Assembly: GCF_009857445.1 (NCBI RefSeq)
Contig: NZ_WWCN01000015.1
Location: 62,001-126,000, forward strand
DNA length: 64,000 nucleotides
Direction: 5' to 3'
Source of the DNA: Duganella flavida
GTDB lineage: Bacteria > Pseudomonadota > Gammaproteobacteria > Burkholderiales > Burkholderiaceae_D
The position numbers and the translations under genes are program-made. The notes beneath the pieces are model-generated. The model was given only the letters and a program-made list of their open reading frames with translations, searched no databases and had not been told where the DNA came from. Below are positions 1-8,949 of the stretch, piece after piece (position 1 is the first letter of the stretch; each line of letters begins with the position of its first letter).

Positions 1-284
1 AGGGTCATGGTGGTGGTCAGACCGACCGTGGTGTTTTTGTTTTTTGGGCCGGCATTGCTCAGCGCAACTTTGCCGGTCACCGACGAACCGTATTCGATGG
101 TGATGCTGGTCAGCGTGCCCAGCGTCGTGTCGAACTGGTGGATATCCAGATTGGTCAGGATGTTGGTCAGCGTGTTGGCGGCGACTGGAGTGATGTCATA
201 GACCTTCACGGCAGCCATGGCAGGCGCGGCGAATGCACCGGCTGCAACACACAGCGAAGCGGCAGCAAAATGTTTGAGTTTCAT
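1..284 (-). CDS. secreted protein with choice-of-anchor E-like N-terminus (3' end outside window)
   Basis: Only the first 94 or so codons are visible; the gene continues past the left edge. The start at 284 is preceded by AAGGAAA with good spacing. The product begins with a Sec signal peptide (MKLKHFAAASLCVAAGAFA, probable cleavage after AMA near residue 25). A beta-rich segment follows, with a pattern like FDTTLGTLTSITIEYGSS near residues 50-67, which resembles the choice-of-anchor E domain of exosortase/PEP-CTERM cargo proteins. If so, the missing C-terminus should carry a PEP-CTERM tail and the protein would be exported and sorted to the envelope. The family assignment rests on pattern memory only. 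Confidence 0.6.
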   Translation of the reverse strand, partial: MKLKHFAAASLCVAAGAFAAPAMAAVKVYDITPVAANTLTNILTNLDIHQFDTTLGTLTSITIEYGSSVTGKVALSNAGPKNKNTTVGLTTTMT

Positions 285-374
285 GAGAATTTCCTTATTT
301 TTGTGTGGCGAAGATTCCTGGCCTTGGGGGCGGCCGCGAAGTCTGTGCTTGCTGCCTTTTTCTAACTTAAAGCA

Positions 375-402
375 ATCTTAACATACAATGTGGAAATGTC
401 AT
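375..402 (-). promoter_or_regulatory. candidate sigma-70 promoter of the secreted-protein gene
   Basis: Read on the minus strand, ATGACA (397-402) is followed after 16 bases by TAAGAT (375-380). This gives a leader of about 85 bases before the start at 284. The match is 5/6 and 4/6 to consensus in an AT-rich patch; no experimental support. Confidence 0.4.
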
Positions 403-465
403 TTCATTTCGTGCACTTTGTGATGAAAAAATGGAATCTAAGTTTCCAAAAAGTAATTCCAAATG

Positions 466-490
466 AAAAACGACCCAAAGGGTCGTTTTT
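466..490. terminator. bidirectional intrinsic terminator
   Basis: Perfect 11-bp arms AAAAACGACCC / GGGTCGTTTTT around an AAA loop. The A and T runs flank a GC core on both strands, so it can end transcription in either direction. It lies upstream of the secreted-protein promoter and downstream of the phosphoribosyltransferase gene. Confidence 0.75.
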
Positions 491-505
491 GTACCACAAA
501 CTATG

Positions 506-536
506 AAAAGCCCTTACGGGCGGCCCCGGAGGGCTT
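506..536 (-). terminator. terminator of the phosphoribosyltransferase gene
   Basis: On the minus strand the arms AAGCCCT and AGGGCTT enclose a GC-rich 15-base loop and are followed by TTTTC. The first arm overlaps the TAA stop codon of the upstream gene. Together with the perfect hairpin at 466-490 it forms a tandem terminator for the hisZ-purA operon. Confidence 0.5.
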
Positions 537-1080
537 AGTTGCTGCTCTCGCCTTTTTTGATCCAGGCGGCCAGCTGATGCGGGCGCAGGCCGTCGTAATC
601 TTCAAACGGCTGGTGGATCCACGGGTTGTGCGGCAGTTCTTCCATCTGGTAATCCGGACGGAAAGCCGAGCTGCCCTTGGTCCAGATGACAGCCGATTTC
701 ACCTCGGTCACGCCTTCGAAGTTATCCTTCAAGTGCTGCATGACTTTGATCAGGGTGACGCCAGAATCCGCGAGGTCATCGACCAGCAGGATCTTGCCGC
801 TCAGTGGGCCCTTGGTCATGGTCATGTACTTGGCGATGTCCAGATCGCCCTGGGTGGTGCCCTTGTCTTCGCGGTACGAGCTGGTCGACAGGATCGCCAG
901 CGGTACGTCAAAGATACGCGAGAACACATCGCCCGGACGCACGCCGCCGCGCGCCAGGCACAGCACCATGTCAAATTTCCAGCCTGATTCATGCACCTTG
1001 AGCGCCAGGCGCTCGATCAGGCGATGATATTCATCCCAGGATACCCAGAGGTGTTTTTCGTTGGATTGTGGGGTCGTCAT
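535..1080 (-). CDS. phosphoribosyltransferase family protein
   Basis: 181-residue purine-type phosphoribosyltransferase. The PRPP-binding loop is clear (ILLVDDLADSGVTL, about residues 97-110), and an upstream CLARGGVRPG segment (about residues 42-51) matches the PRPP loop region of xanthine/hypoxanthine-type enzymes. It would transfer ribose-5-phosphate from PRPP to a purine base in the cytoplasm. It is the last gene of hisZ-purA-PRT, 16 bases after purA, which suits a purine salvage role next to AMP synthesis. The exact base (xanthine, hypoxanthine or guanine) cannot be told from motifs alone. Confidence 0.85.
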   Translation of the reverse strand: MTTPQSNEKHLWVSWDEYHRLIERLALKVHESGWKFDMVLCLARGGVRPGDVFSRIFDVPLAILSTSSYREDKGTTQGDLDIAKYMTMTKGPLSGKILLVDDLADSGVTLIKVMQHLKDNFEGVTEVKSAVIWTKGSSAFRPDYQMEELPHNPWIHQPFEDYDGLRPHQLAAWIKKGESSN

Positions 1081-1096
1081 AACTTTCCTTACTTAT

Positions 1097-2407
1097 TTAT
1101 GCGAATGGATGACGCAGCACGATCGTTTCTTCACGATCCGGGCCAGTCGATACCATGTCGATCGGCACGCCGACCAGTTCTTCGATACGCTTGATGTAGT
1201 TGCGGGCAGCAACCGGCAGGGCTTCCATGGTCTTGGCGCCGACGGTGCTGTCTTTCCAGCCTGGCATTTCCTCGTACACCGGCACGCAGCGAGCGGCTTC
1301 TTCAGCGCCCGATGGGAAGATGTCGACTGCTTCGCCGTCGATGGTGTAGCCGGTGCACAGCTTCAGGGTTTCCAGGCCGTCCAGTACATCCAGCTTGGTC
1401 AGGCACATGCCGGTCACGCCGTTGATCTGGACCGAGCGGCGCAGCAGCGCAGCGTCGAACCAGCCGCAGCGGCGGGCGCGGCCCGTCACGGTGCCGAACT
1501 CGTGGCCAACTTGCGCCAGGTGGTGGCCCACGCCTGCATCGGTCGGCAGTTCCGACGGGAACGGACCGGAACCCACACGGGTGGTGTAGGCCTTGGTGAT
1601 GCCCATGATGTAGTGCAGCATGTTCGGACCAACGCCGGCGCCGGCAGCAGCATTGCCTGCCACGCAGTTCGACGAGGTGACGAACGGATAGGTGCCGTGG
1701 TCAACGTCCAGCAGCGAGCCTTGCGCGCCTTCGAACAGCAGATTGGCGCCGGCCTTGTGGGCTTTGTACAGGGCGCTCGACACGTCAGTCACCATAGGAC
1801 GCAGACGTGGCACGTAGGCCAGCGCGTCGTCCAGGGTTTTCTGGTAATCGACCTTCGGTGCTTTGAGATAGTTCTCCAGCACGAAGTTATGGTAGTCCAG
1901 GTTTTCTTTCAGCTTTTCAGCCAGACGCTTTTCGTTCAGCAGGTCGGCGATACGGATGGCGCGACGGGCGACCTTGTCTTCGTATGCAGGGCCGATGCCC
2001 TTGCCAGTGGTGCCGATCTTGGCGTCGCCGCGAGCGGCTTCGCGCGCGTGGTCCAGTGCCGAGTGGTATGGCAGGATCACAGGGGCTGCGTCCGACACTT
2101 TCAGGCGCGAGGCGACTTCTACGCCGACCGCTTCCAGCTTGTCGATTTCGCGCAGCACGTCCGGCACCGACACTACCACACCGTTACCGATGTAGCAGGC
2201 CACGCCTGGGCGCATGATGCCCGACGGGATCAGCTGCAGTGCAGTTTTGACGCCGCCGATAACCAGCGTGTGGCCAGCGTTGTGGCCGCCCTGGAAGCGC
2301 ACCACGCCTTGAGCGTGGTCAGTCAGCCAGTCGACGATTTTGCCTTTACCTTCATCGCCCCATTGGGTACCGATGACGACGACGTTTTTTGCGTTTTTGT
2401 TTGACAT
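1097..2407 (-). CDS. purA: adenylosuccinate synthetase
   Basis: Makes adenylosuccinate from IMP, aspartate and GTP, the first step from IMP to AMP. The N-terminal GTP-binding signature GTQWGDEGKGKIVDWLT is at about residues 13-29, and the catalytic AQGSLLDVDHGTYPFVTSSN block lies near the middle. Length (436 residues) is normal for the family. I chose ATG at 2407 (MSNKNAKN); an in-frame GTG one codon upstream at 2410 is the only alternative. It follows hisZ after 4 bases and precedes the phosphoribosyltransferase gene, so the three are probably co-transcribed. Confidence 0.97.
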   Translation of the reverse strand: MSNKNAKNVVVIGTQWGDEGKGKIVDWLTDHAQGVVRFQGGHNAGHTLVIGGVKTALQLIPSGIMRPGVACYIGNGVVVSVPDVLREIDKLEAVGVEVASRLKVSDAAPVILPYHSALDHAREAARGDAKIGTTGKGIGPAYEDKVARRAIRIADLLNEKRLAEKLKENLDYHNFVLENYLKAPKVDYQKTLDDALAYVPRLRPMVTDVSSALYKAHKAGANLLFEGAQGSLLDVDHGTYPFVTSSNCVAGNAAAGAGVGPNMLHYIMGITKAYTTRVGSGPFPSELPTDAGVGHHLAQVGHEFGTVTGRARRCGWFDAALLRRSVQINGVTGMCLTKLDVLDGLETLKLCTGYTIDGEAVDIFPSGAEEAARCVPVYEEMPGWKDSTVGAKTMEALPVAARNYIKRIEELVGVPIDMVSTGPDREETIVLRHPFA

Positions 2408-2411
2408 CACA

Positions 2412-3572
2412 TTAACCTAAGTTTTTAAGAATCCAGTTACTACTATTCTCGTCGAGGACCAGCGCGCGGTCGCACTCGAACTCGTCCAGTTCGTGGCTAT
2501 GACCCGGCATACTCTGGATCACCACTTCGCCGGACTTGCGCAGTTCGGCGATTTTTTCCTTCAATTCTGGCGCATTGCCCCACGGCGCGCGGATCGAATG
2601 CTTACGCTCCGCGGTCGGCAACAAGCGCGCCAGTTCGCGCAAATCGAGCGAGAAGCCGGTGGCGGGACGTGCCCGGCCAAAAGCCTCGCCGACGTGATCG
2701 TAACGGCCGCCGCGCGCCACCGCGTTCGGCAAGCCTGGTACATACAGCGCAAACATCGCGCCGCTTTCATACTGATAACCGCGCAGGTCGGCCAGGTCGA
2801 TCGCCACCTGGGCACGGCCGATGGCCGATGCCGCCAGCGCAGCCAGTTCGGCCAGCGCCTTGGCGACGCCAGGCAGGTCCGGCAGCACTTCGCGTGCCTT
2901 GCCCAGCACGTCGATATCGCCGTACAACGATGGCAACGCCAGCAAAGCATCACGCACCAGCGGCGCGTAATCCTTGGTCAGGGCTTGCAAATCTGGCACA
3001 TCCTTGGCGCGCAGCGCAGCATGGATTTTAGCCTGATCGCGCAAGGCGGCCGGGCATTGCTCCAGCAGCGCGCGCAGCACGCCGACATGGGTCAGGTCCA
3101 GCCGCACCTCATTGAAACCGGCCAGCGCCAACGACGCCAATGCCAGTTCCTGGATTTCCGCATCGGCTTCGAGGCCGGCATGGCCGTACATCTCGCAACC
3201 GATCTGCAATGGCTCGCGGGTGGCGTGCAGGCCCGATGGACGGGTATGCAGCACGCTGCCGGCGTAGCACAGGCGCGTGACCGAGGCGCGGTTCAGCAAG
3301 TGGGCGTCAATGCGCGCCACTTGCGTGGTCATGTCCGGGCGCAGGCCAAGCATGCGGCCCGACAGCTGGTCCACCAGCTTGAAGGTGCGCAGGTCGGTAT
3401 CTTCACCGGCGCCGGTCAGCAGCGATTCCAGGTATTCCAGCAGCGGAGGCATTACCAGCTCGTAGCCATACAAGCGGAAATTATCCAGCATCAGACGACG
3501 CAATTCTTCAATCTTGCGTGCTTCCGACGGCAAAACGTCGGCGATATTCTCGGGCAGCAGCCAATTTGGCAT
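2412..3572 (-). CDS. hisZ: ATP phosphoribosyltransferase regulatory subunit HisZ
   Basis: 386-residue class II aminoacyl-tRNA-synthetase-like protein that lacks tRNA ligase function. It is known to pair with the short form of HisG and confer histidine feedback control on the first step of histidine synthesis. The HisRS-like core is visible: PLLEYLESLLTG, then LRPDMTTQVARI (motif-2-like, about residues 78-89), then RGGRYDHVGEAFGRARPATG in the C-terminal half. The true histidyl-tRNA synthetase is a separate gene at 10.9-12.2 kb. It sits directly upstream of purA, an order common in Burkholderiales. No strong Shine-Dalgarno sequence precedes the start. Confidence 0.95.
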   Translation of the reverse strand: MPNWLLPENIADVLPSEARKIEELRRLMLDNFRLYGYELVMPPLLEYLESLLTGAGEDTDLRTFKLVDQLSGRMLGLRPDMTTQVARIDAHLLNRASVTRLCYAGSVLHTRPSGLHATREPLQIGCEMYGHAGLEADAEIQELALASLALAGFNEVRLDLTHVGVLRALLEQCPAALRDQAKIHAALRAKDVPDLQALTKDYAPLVRDALLALPSLYGDIDVLGKAREVLPDLPGVAKALAELAALAASAIGRAQVAIDLADLRGYQYESGAMFALYVPGLPNAVARGGRYDHVGEAFGRARPATGFSLDLRELARLLPTAERKHSIRAPWGNAPELKEKIAELRKSGEVVIQSMPGHSHELDEFECDRALVLDENSSNWILKNLG

Positions 3573-3673
3573 GGGTCTATTAATTAAGAAATGAACAATG
3601 CGGCGCGCACGCCACGGCCACCAGACTGGAAGGCCGAACCTGATATTTTACGCGAAAATGCGTCTTTAGAGGG

Positions 3674-3712
3674 GAAAAAGATGCGATCGGGACACCTTAT
3701 GAGTGTCCCGAT
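3674..3712 (-). terminator. terminator downstream of hflC
   Basis: On the minus strand a perfect 10-bp stem (ATCGGGACAC / GTGTCCCGAT, arms 3703-3712 and 3686-3695) with a 7-base loop is followed by CGCATCTTTTTCCCC. It ends the hflX-hflK-hflC operon before hisZ. The 155-base gap is too short for the DUF2065 gene that often follows hflC. Confidence 0.75.
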
Positions 3713-3727
3713 GCGGGGTCCCTACTG

Positions 3728-4639
3728 TTACTTCTTGGCTGCAGCTGGTGCGGCGCCGGCGGCGCCCGAGCCTTTGAAGTATTTGAAGAAGTCGGAGCTG
3801 GAATCCATCACCATCACGTCACCATGATTCTTGAAGGTGGTGCGATAGGCTTCCAGACTGCGATAGAACTTGTAGAACTCGGGGTTGCGGCCAAAGGCAT
3901 CGGCGTAGATGGCCGATGCTTTCGCATCGCCCTCGCCGCGAATCTGCTCGGCGTCGCGATAGGCTTCCGCCAGAATCACGGAGCGCTGGCGATCAGCATC
4001 GGCGCGGATCTTCTCCGACTCGGCCGAACCGGTCGAACGCATTTCGTTGGCCACGCGGGTACGCTCAGCCTTCATACGCTCGTACACCGAGTTGTTGATC
4101 TGCTCTACGTATTCCACGCGTTTCAAACGCACGTCGATGATCTCGACGCCGATCTGCGCAGCCTCCTGCACCACCTTGGCGCGGATGCCCTCCATTACCT
4201 TGCCACGCTGGCCGGAGATCACTTCCGCCACGGTGCGCTTGGTGATTTCCTCGTTCAGCGCTGCCTTGATGATTTGCGACATACGGTCACGCGCGCGGCC
4301 TTCATCGCCGCCGAAGGTCACGTAATACAGCTTGGGCTGATTCTCGCCGCGGCCGATACGCCACTTCACGAAGCTGTCCACCAGGATGTTCATCTTCTCG
4401 GCGGTGATAAAGCGCTCAGGATCCGACGACTCGATGGTCATGATGCGGTTATCGAGCAGCAGCACATTCTGGAACGGCGGCGGCAGTTTGAAATGCAGGC
4501 CCGGTTCGCGAATGACTTCTTTGATCTGGCCCAGCGCGAACACGATGGCGTACTTGCGCTGGTCAACCACAAACACGGTCGACGACAGCAGCATCAATGC
4601 GATAAAGGCCAGGACGACGGTACTAGCGATGCGATTCAT
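3728..4639 (-). CDS. hflC: protease modulator HflC
   Basis: 303-residue SPFH/prohibitin-domain membrane protein. With HflK it forms the large periplasm-facing assembly that surrounds and modulates the membrane protease FtsH. One N-terminal transmembrane segment (about residues 5-24) is followed by the prohibitin domain (VDQRKYAIVFALGQI onward) and a long charged helix (AERTRVANEMRSTGSAESEK). The C-terminus is Ala/Gly-rich. Its ATG shares a base with the hflK stop (TAATG), which indicates translational coupling. Confidence 0.96.
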   Translation of the reverse strand: MNRIASTVVLAFIALMLLSSTVFVVDQRKYAIVFALGQIKEVIREPGLHFKLPPPFQNVLLLDNRIMTIESSDPERFITAEKMNILVDSFVKWRIGRGENQPKLYYVTFGGDEGRARDRMSQIIKAALNEEITKRTVAEVISGQRGKVMEGIRAKVVQEAAQIGVEIIDVRLKRVEYVEQINNSVYERMKAERTRVANEMRSTGSAESEKIRADADRQRSVILAEAYRDAEQIRGEGDAKASAIYADAFGRNPEFYKFYRSLEAYRTTFKNHGDVMVMDSSSDFFKYFKGSGAAGAAPAAAKK

Positions 4640-5946
4640 TAACGGCTCTCCCGGTCACGTAAGCTGGAGTCGCGCGAGCGCGAGTCACGCGTGCGATTCA
4701 CTTCCACCGACGGCATCAGCTCCGACGGCAGCGTGGTAGTGGCTGCCGGCGCCGATTGTGCAGCGCGCGCGGCGGCGGCTTGCGCATCGGTGGCTGCCGC
4801 CTGGGCGATCAGCTTATCCAACGGCAGGTACAGCAGGTTGCTGCCGGTCTTGGCATCCACCATCACCTTGGAGGCGCTGGAGAAAATCTGCTGCATGGTG
4901 TCGAGGTACATACGGTCGCGGGTTACGCCCGGCGCCTTCTGGTACTCGACCAGCACTTGCTTGAAGCGCGATGCATTACCGGTAGCGTTTTCCACCACCA
5001 TCGAGCGATAGCCTTCCGCTTCCTGCAGCAGGCGCGATGCAGTACCGCGTGCTTTCGGAATCACGTCGTTGGCGTAAGCCTGGCCTTCGTTCTTCTGGCG
5101 CTCGCGGTCCTGCCCTGCTTTCACCGCATCGTCGAAGGCAACCTGCACCTGCTCCGGCGGCTGCACGGCCTGCAGCGAGACGCTGGAAATCAGCACGCCC
5201 GACGCGTAGCGGTCGAGGATCTGCTGCATCAGCTGCTGGGTTTCGAAAGCCACCTTGTCGCGGCCTTCGTACAGCACGAAGTCCATCTTGTTCTTGCCGA
5301 CGATTTCGCGGATCGAGGTCTCGGCGACCTGGCGCACAGTATCGTCCTCGTCGCGGTTATTCATCAGCCATGCGACCGGATCTTTCAGCTTGAACTGCAC
5401 TGCGAACTGGATGTCGATGATGTTTTCATCATCGGTCAACATCAGCGATTCGCGCGTTTGCTTGTTCTTGACATTGCCACGGTAGCCAATTTCCACCGTG
5501 CGCATCTGCGAGACCTTGACCGTCTCGTCGCTCTGGAACGGATACGGCCAGCGCCAGTTGAAACCGGAGCCGGTGGTGTGGCTTACCTTGCCGAAGGTGT
5601 AGACCACGCCGGTCTGGCCTTCCTGCACGATGAACGAGCCGCTGGCCAGCCAGATCAGCGCAACCACCGCGCCAATGGCGCCGGCCGTCGCGCGCACGCC
5701 GCCGGAGATGTCAGGACGATTACCGTCGCCGCCATTGCCGCCGCCGTTGTCATCGTTGTTTGGTTTTTTTTGCCCGAACAAGCCATTCAGGCGCTGGTTA
5801 AAATCGCGCCACAACTGTTCCATGTCGGGCGGGCCCTCGCCGGGCTTCTTGCCTTCATTGGCCTGCGGCTTGTTGTCCTTCCCCCAGCGAGGGTCGTTCA
5901 GCGACAGCTTCAGGCCAAGTCGTTTCATAAGTGAGGAGACACGCAT
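4639..5946 (-). CDS. hflK: FtsH protease activity modulator HflK
   Basis: 435-residue partner of HflC. A cytoplasmic N-terminus (about 85 residues, rich in Gly, Asn and Asp near residues 63-78) precedes one transmembrane helix (about 86-105). The SPFH domain and a coiled-coil tail follow, and the C-terminus is very rich in Arg, Ser and Asp. It starts in a TAATG overlap with hflX and ends in a TAATG overlap with hflC. An internal Met at residue 7 (5928) is a possible alternative start but has no ribosome-binding site. Confidence 0.96.
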   Translation of the reverse strand: MRVSSLMKRLGLKLSLNDPRWGKDNKPQANEGKKPGEGPPDMEQLWRDFNQRLNGLFGQKKPNNDDNGGGNGGDGNRPDISGGVRATAGAIGAVVALIWLASGSFIVQEGQTGVVYTFGKVSHTTGSGFNWRWPYPFQSDETVKVSQMRTVEIGYRGNVKNKQTRESLMLTDDENIIDIQFAVQFKLKDPVAWLMNNRDEDDTVRQVAETSIREIVGKNKMDFVLYEGRDKVAFETQQLMQQILDRYASGVLISSVSLQAVQPPEQVQVAFDDAVKAGQDRERQKNEGQAYANDVIPKARGTASRLLQEAEGYRSMVVENATGNASRFKQVLVEYQKAPGVTRDRMYLDTMQQIFSSASKVMVDAKTGSNLLYLPLDKLIAQAAATDAQAAAARAAQSAPAATTTLPSELMPSVEVNRTRDSRSRDSSLRDRESR

Positions 5947-7115
5947 TAGTGTGATCCAACGTCAGTGAGGGTGGGACTGCTCTCTACTTCTGCTAATTCT
6001 TCTTCGCCGTCTTCGATCTGGTACGCCTCGTTCAGGCGTGCGCCCGGTGCGGCCTTGGCCCACTCCGTAATGGCGCCGCGCAGCAGATCCAGTCCTTGTC
6101 CGGTGCGCGCACTGAGGAAGACTCGGGAAATCTTATCATATTCATCTCGCTCAACCGAAGGCTCCAGGTCTGCAGCGTCGATCTTATTCCACACCAAAAT
6201 CTGCGGAATGTGATCAGCGCCGATTTCCCGCAGCACCAGGTTGACCTGCTCGATCTGCTCCATGCGCACCGGGGACGCAGCGTCCACCACGTGCAGCAGC
6301 AAATCGGCATGAATCGTCTCTTCCAGCGTGGCGCGGAATGCCGCCACCAGCTGGTGCGGCAGCTCGCGCACGAAACCGACCGTATCGGACAGCACCACGT
6401 TGCCAACTTCCTCGCCCATGTAGACGCGGCGCGAAGTCGTGTCCAGGGTGGCAAACAGCTGGTCGGCCGCATACACGCCGGCCTTGGTGACCGCGTTGAA
6501 CAAAGTGGATTTACCCGCATTGGTGTAGCCCACCAGCGAGATTGAGAAGGTCTGGGTACGGTTGCGCGAACGGCGCTGGGTCTCGTGCTGCTTGCGCAGC
6601 TTCGCCAGGCGGGCACGCAGGGCCTTCACCCGCTCGCCGATCAGTCGGCGGTCGGTCTCCAGCTGGGTTTCACCAGGACCGCGCAAACCAATACCACCCT
6701 TCTGGCGCTCCAGGTGAGTCCAGCCGCGGATCAGGCGCGTGGCCAAGTGCTGCAACTGCGCCAGCTCAACCTGCAGCTTGCCCTCGTGACTCTTCGCGCG
6801 CTGCGCAAAGATATCGAGGATCAAACTGGTACGGTCCAGCACCCGGATGTTCAAACGCTTTTCCAGGTTACGCTGCTGTGCCGGCGACAAGGCGTGATTG
6901 AAGATGACGATTTCGCAGCGATCAGCCAGCACGGCTTGGCCGATCTCGTCGGCCTTGCCGCTGCCGACGAAATAAGCTGCGTCCGGAGAAGAGCGCTTGG
7001 CCGTGATGGTTGTCACTGGCTCAGCGCCAGCGGAACGAGCCAGCAACTGCAACTCTTCCATGCTGGCGGCAAAGTCGCCCTGGCCGAAATCGATACCGAC
7101 TAAAGCTGCGCGCAT
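5946..7115 (-). CDS. hflX: ribosome-associated GTPase HflX
   Basis: 389-residue GTPase that is known to bind and split stalled 70S ribosomes. The N-terminal HflX domain ends in the conserved GPGETQLETDRR segment. The G domain shows G1 GYTNAGKSTLFN (about residues 196-207), G3 DTVGF and G4 NKID. It is the first gene of hflX-hflK-hflC and lies 42 bases downstream of hfq, the usual proteobacterial arrangement. A short acidic C-terminal tail (DGEEELAEVESS) is visible. Confidence 0.96.
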   Translation of the reverse strand: MRAALVGIDFGQGDFAASMEELQLLARSAGAEPVTTITAKRSSPDAAYFVGSGKADEIGQAVLADRCEIVIFNHALSPAQQRNLEKRLNIRVLDRTSLILDIFAQRAKSHEGKLQVELAQLQHLATRLIRGWTHLERQKGGIGLRGPGETQLETDRRLIGERVKALRARLAKLRKQHETQRRSRNRTQTFSISLVGYTNAGKSTLFNAVTKAGVYAADQLFATLDTTSRRVYMGEEVGNVVLSDTVGFVRELPHQLVAAFRATLEETIHADLLLHVVDAASPVRMEQIEQVNLVLREIGADHIPQILVWNKIDAADLEPSVERDEYDKISRVFLSARTGQGLDLLRGAITEWAKAAPGARLNEAYQIEDGEEELAEVESSPTLTDVGSH

Positions 7116-7157
7116 AAGACGGTCAGGCTAGGTAAAAAGAAGCGGTGTTGCAAATGC

Positions 7158-7394
7158 TTATTCCGCTTCGTTTTCGATGTTGAGGTTGACGGCGCGTGCC
7201 GGCACCACGGTCGAGATGGCGTGCTTGTAGACCATCTGGGTCACGGTGTTACGCAGCAGTACGACGTATTGATCGAACGATTCGATGTGGCCCTGCAGCT
7301 TGATGCCGTTGACCAGGTAGATCGAAACAGGAACGTGCTCTTTGCGCAAGGCATTGAGGAATGGGTCTTGTAACAGTTGCCCTTTGTTGCTCAT
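7158..7394 (-). CDS. hfq: RNA chaperone Hfq
   Basis: 78-residue Sm-like protein with the Sm1 pattern (LQDPFLNALRKEHVPVSIYL, LQGHIESFDQYVVLL) and the Sm2 YKHAISTVVP motif at about residues 55-64. It forms a hexamer that pairs small RNAs with mRNAs. The C-terminal tail is short and acidic (NIENEAE), as in other Burkholderiales, without the long tail of E. coli Hfq. It precedes hflX. Confidence 0.98.
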   Translation of the reverse strand: MSNKGQLLQDPFLNALRKEHVPVSIYLVNGIKLQGHIESFDQYVVLLRNTVTQMVYKHAISTVVPARAVNLNIENEAE

Positions 7395-7598
7395 AACAGC
7401 TCCATTTTATGTTGTTGTGTTGGAAGTGGAGGCGAAACGCTTGATTTCAAGTACTTTCAAGGTCGTGGCTCAGCGAAAAGTCATATAAAAGTCAAACATT
7501 TTTCGCTGAAACACCGCTCGCCACGCTAAAAGTGGTGCTTCTAAGCCACTGTACCTTGTTTTTGCACTTTTTGCAGGCTGTTCCTGCAAAAAAACCGC

Positions 7599-8945
7599 TT
7601 ATTTTTCCGAACCCTTGGCGAACGGGTTTTTACCAGTGCGCAGTTCAATGCGCAGCGGCGTACCGACCAGATTGAAGGTCTCGCGAAAATGCTTCTCCAG
7701 ATAACGCTTGTATGGCTCAGCGATAGCATCCAGTGCATTGCCGTGGATGACGATCACCGGCGGGTTCATACCACCCTGGTGCGCATAACGCATCTTCGGA
7801 CGGATCGAACCTTTGCGCTTCGGCTCTTGCTTCTCCACCGCTTCAATCAGCGCGCGGGTCAGCTTAGGCGTCGACAGATCGGCGAAAGCAGCGGCGTAAG
7901 CCTGGTCCAGGGATTTCATCAGCGGACCGATGCCCTGCGCCTTCAGCGCCGAAATGAAGTGCATCTTGGCGAAGCCGAGGAAGTCCAGCTTGCGGTCGAT
8001 GTCGATCTTGATTTCGTCACGCTGCCACGATTCCAGGCCGTCCCACTTGTTGACGGCGATGACCAGCGCGCGGCCGGTTTCCAGCACGAATCCGGCGATG
8101 TGGGCGTCCTGCTCGGAGATGTCCTGCTGCGCGTCCAGCATCAGCACGACGACGTTGGCTTCCGAGATCGATTGCAGCGTCTTCACCACCGAGAATTTCT
8201 CGATCGCTTCAAACACTTTGCCGCGGCGGCGGATACCGGCGGTGTCGATCAGGGTGTACTGCTTACCATCGCGCTCGAACGGAATTTCGATCGAGTCGCG
8301 GGTGGTGCCCGGCATGTCGAAAGCGATCACGCGCTCTTCACCCACCAGGGTGTTGATCAGGGTCGACTTGCCGACGTTAGGACGGCCGACCAGCGCGATC
8401 TTGACGCCACGATCGGTCTTCTCCAGCTCTTCCGGATCTTCCGGACGCTGTTGGAACGCAGTGTCCAGCGCCAGATCGACCAGATCGTGCACGCCGTCGC
8501 CGTGTGCCGACGAAATGACAGCCGGTTCGCCCAGTCCCAGTTCATAGAAGTCCGCCACCACCGAGGTGTAGCGCATGCCCTCCGCCTTGTTCACGACCAG
8601 TACCACTGGACGACCGCTCTTGCGCAGGAAGTCGGTGATGGTCTTGTCGTGCGGCGTCAAACCTTGGCGGCCGTCGACCAGGAAGATGACAACGTCAGCT
8701 TCGGCCACGGCTTGCTTGGTTTGCTTCGCCATCTGGTGGAGGATGCCTTCCTTGGCTACCGGCTCAAAGCCGCCGGTGTCAATAACGAGGAAGGGACGTT
8801 CGCCGACACGGCCCTCGCCATAGTGACGATCTCGCGTCAACCCAGGCAAGTCCGCCACCAGCGCATCGCGCGAGCGGGTCAGACGATTGAACAAGGTCGA
8901 TTTCCCTACATTGGGTCGACCCACTAGTGCGATTACCGGCTTCAT
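7599..8945 (-). CDS. der: ribosome biogenesis GTPase Der (EngA)
   Basis: 448 residues with two tandem GTPase domains. GRPNVGKST is at residues 9-17 and a second GRPNVGKSTLIN begins near residue 184. Each has its own DTGG/DTAG G3 motif and an NK.(D/E) G4 motif (NKAEG, NKWDG). A C-terminal KH-like domain and a basic tail follow. It acts in late 50S subunit assembly and is normally essential. It follows bamB after 4 bases, matching the yfgM-bamB-der order seen widely in proteobacteria. Confidence 0.98.
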   Translation of the reverse strand: MKPVIALVGRPNVGKSTLFNRLTRSRDALVADLPGLTRDRHYGEGRVGERPFLVIDTGGFEPVAKEGILHQMAKQTKQAVAEADVVIFLVDGRQGLTPHDKTITDFLRKSGRPVVLVVNKAEGMRYTSVVADFYELGLGEPAVISSAHGDGVHDLVDLALDTAFQQRPEDPEELEKTDRGVKIALVGRPNVGKSTLINTLVGEERVIAFDMPGTTRDSIEIPFERDGKQYTLIDTAGIRRRGKVFEAIEKFSVVKTLQSISEANVVVLMLDAQQDISEQDAHIAGFVLETGRALVIAVNKWDGLESWQRDEIKIDIDRKLDFLGFAKMHFISALKAQGIGPLMKSLDQAYAAAFADLSTPKLTRALIEAVEKQEPKRKGSIRPKMRYAHQGGMNPPVIVIHGNALDAIAEPYKRYLEKHFRETFNLVGTPLRIELRTGKNPFAKGSEK

Positions 8946-8949
8946 TTTA

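Noticed and set aside
3573..3727. Expected DUF2065 (YjeT) gene between hflC and hisZ
   Set aside because: Only 155 bases are present, holding a terminator; no frame of the expected size is found.
7470..7509. Inverted repeat TCAGCGAAAA...TTTTCGCTGA upstream of hfq
   Set aside because: Loop of 20 bases and no clear promoter or terminator arrangement around it; may be an operator, but support is too thin to list.
7568..7592. Inverted repeat TTTTTGCAGG-CTGTT-CCTGCAAAAA after der
   Set aside because: The T run precedes and the A run follows the stem on both strands, so no U tract would follow the hairpin; not an intrinsic terminator.
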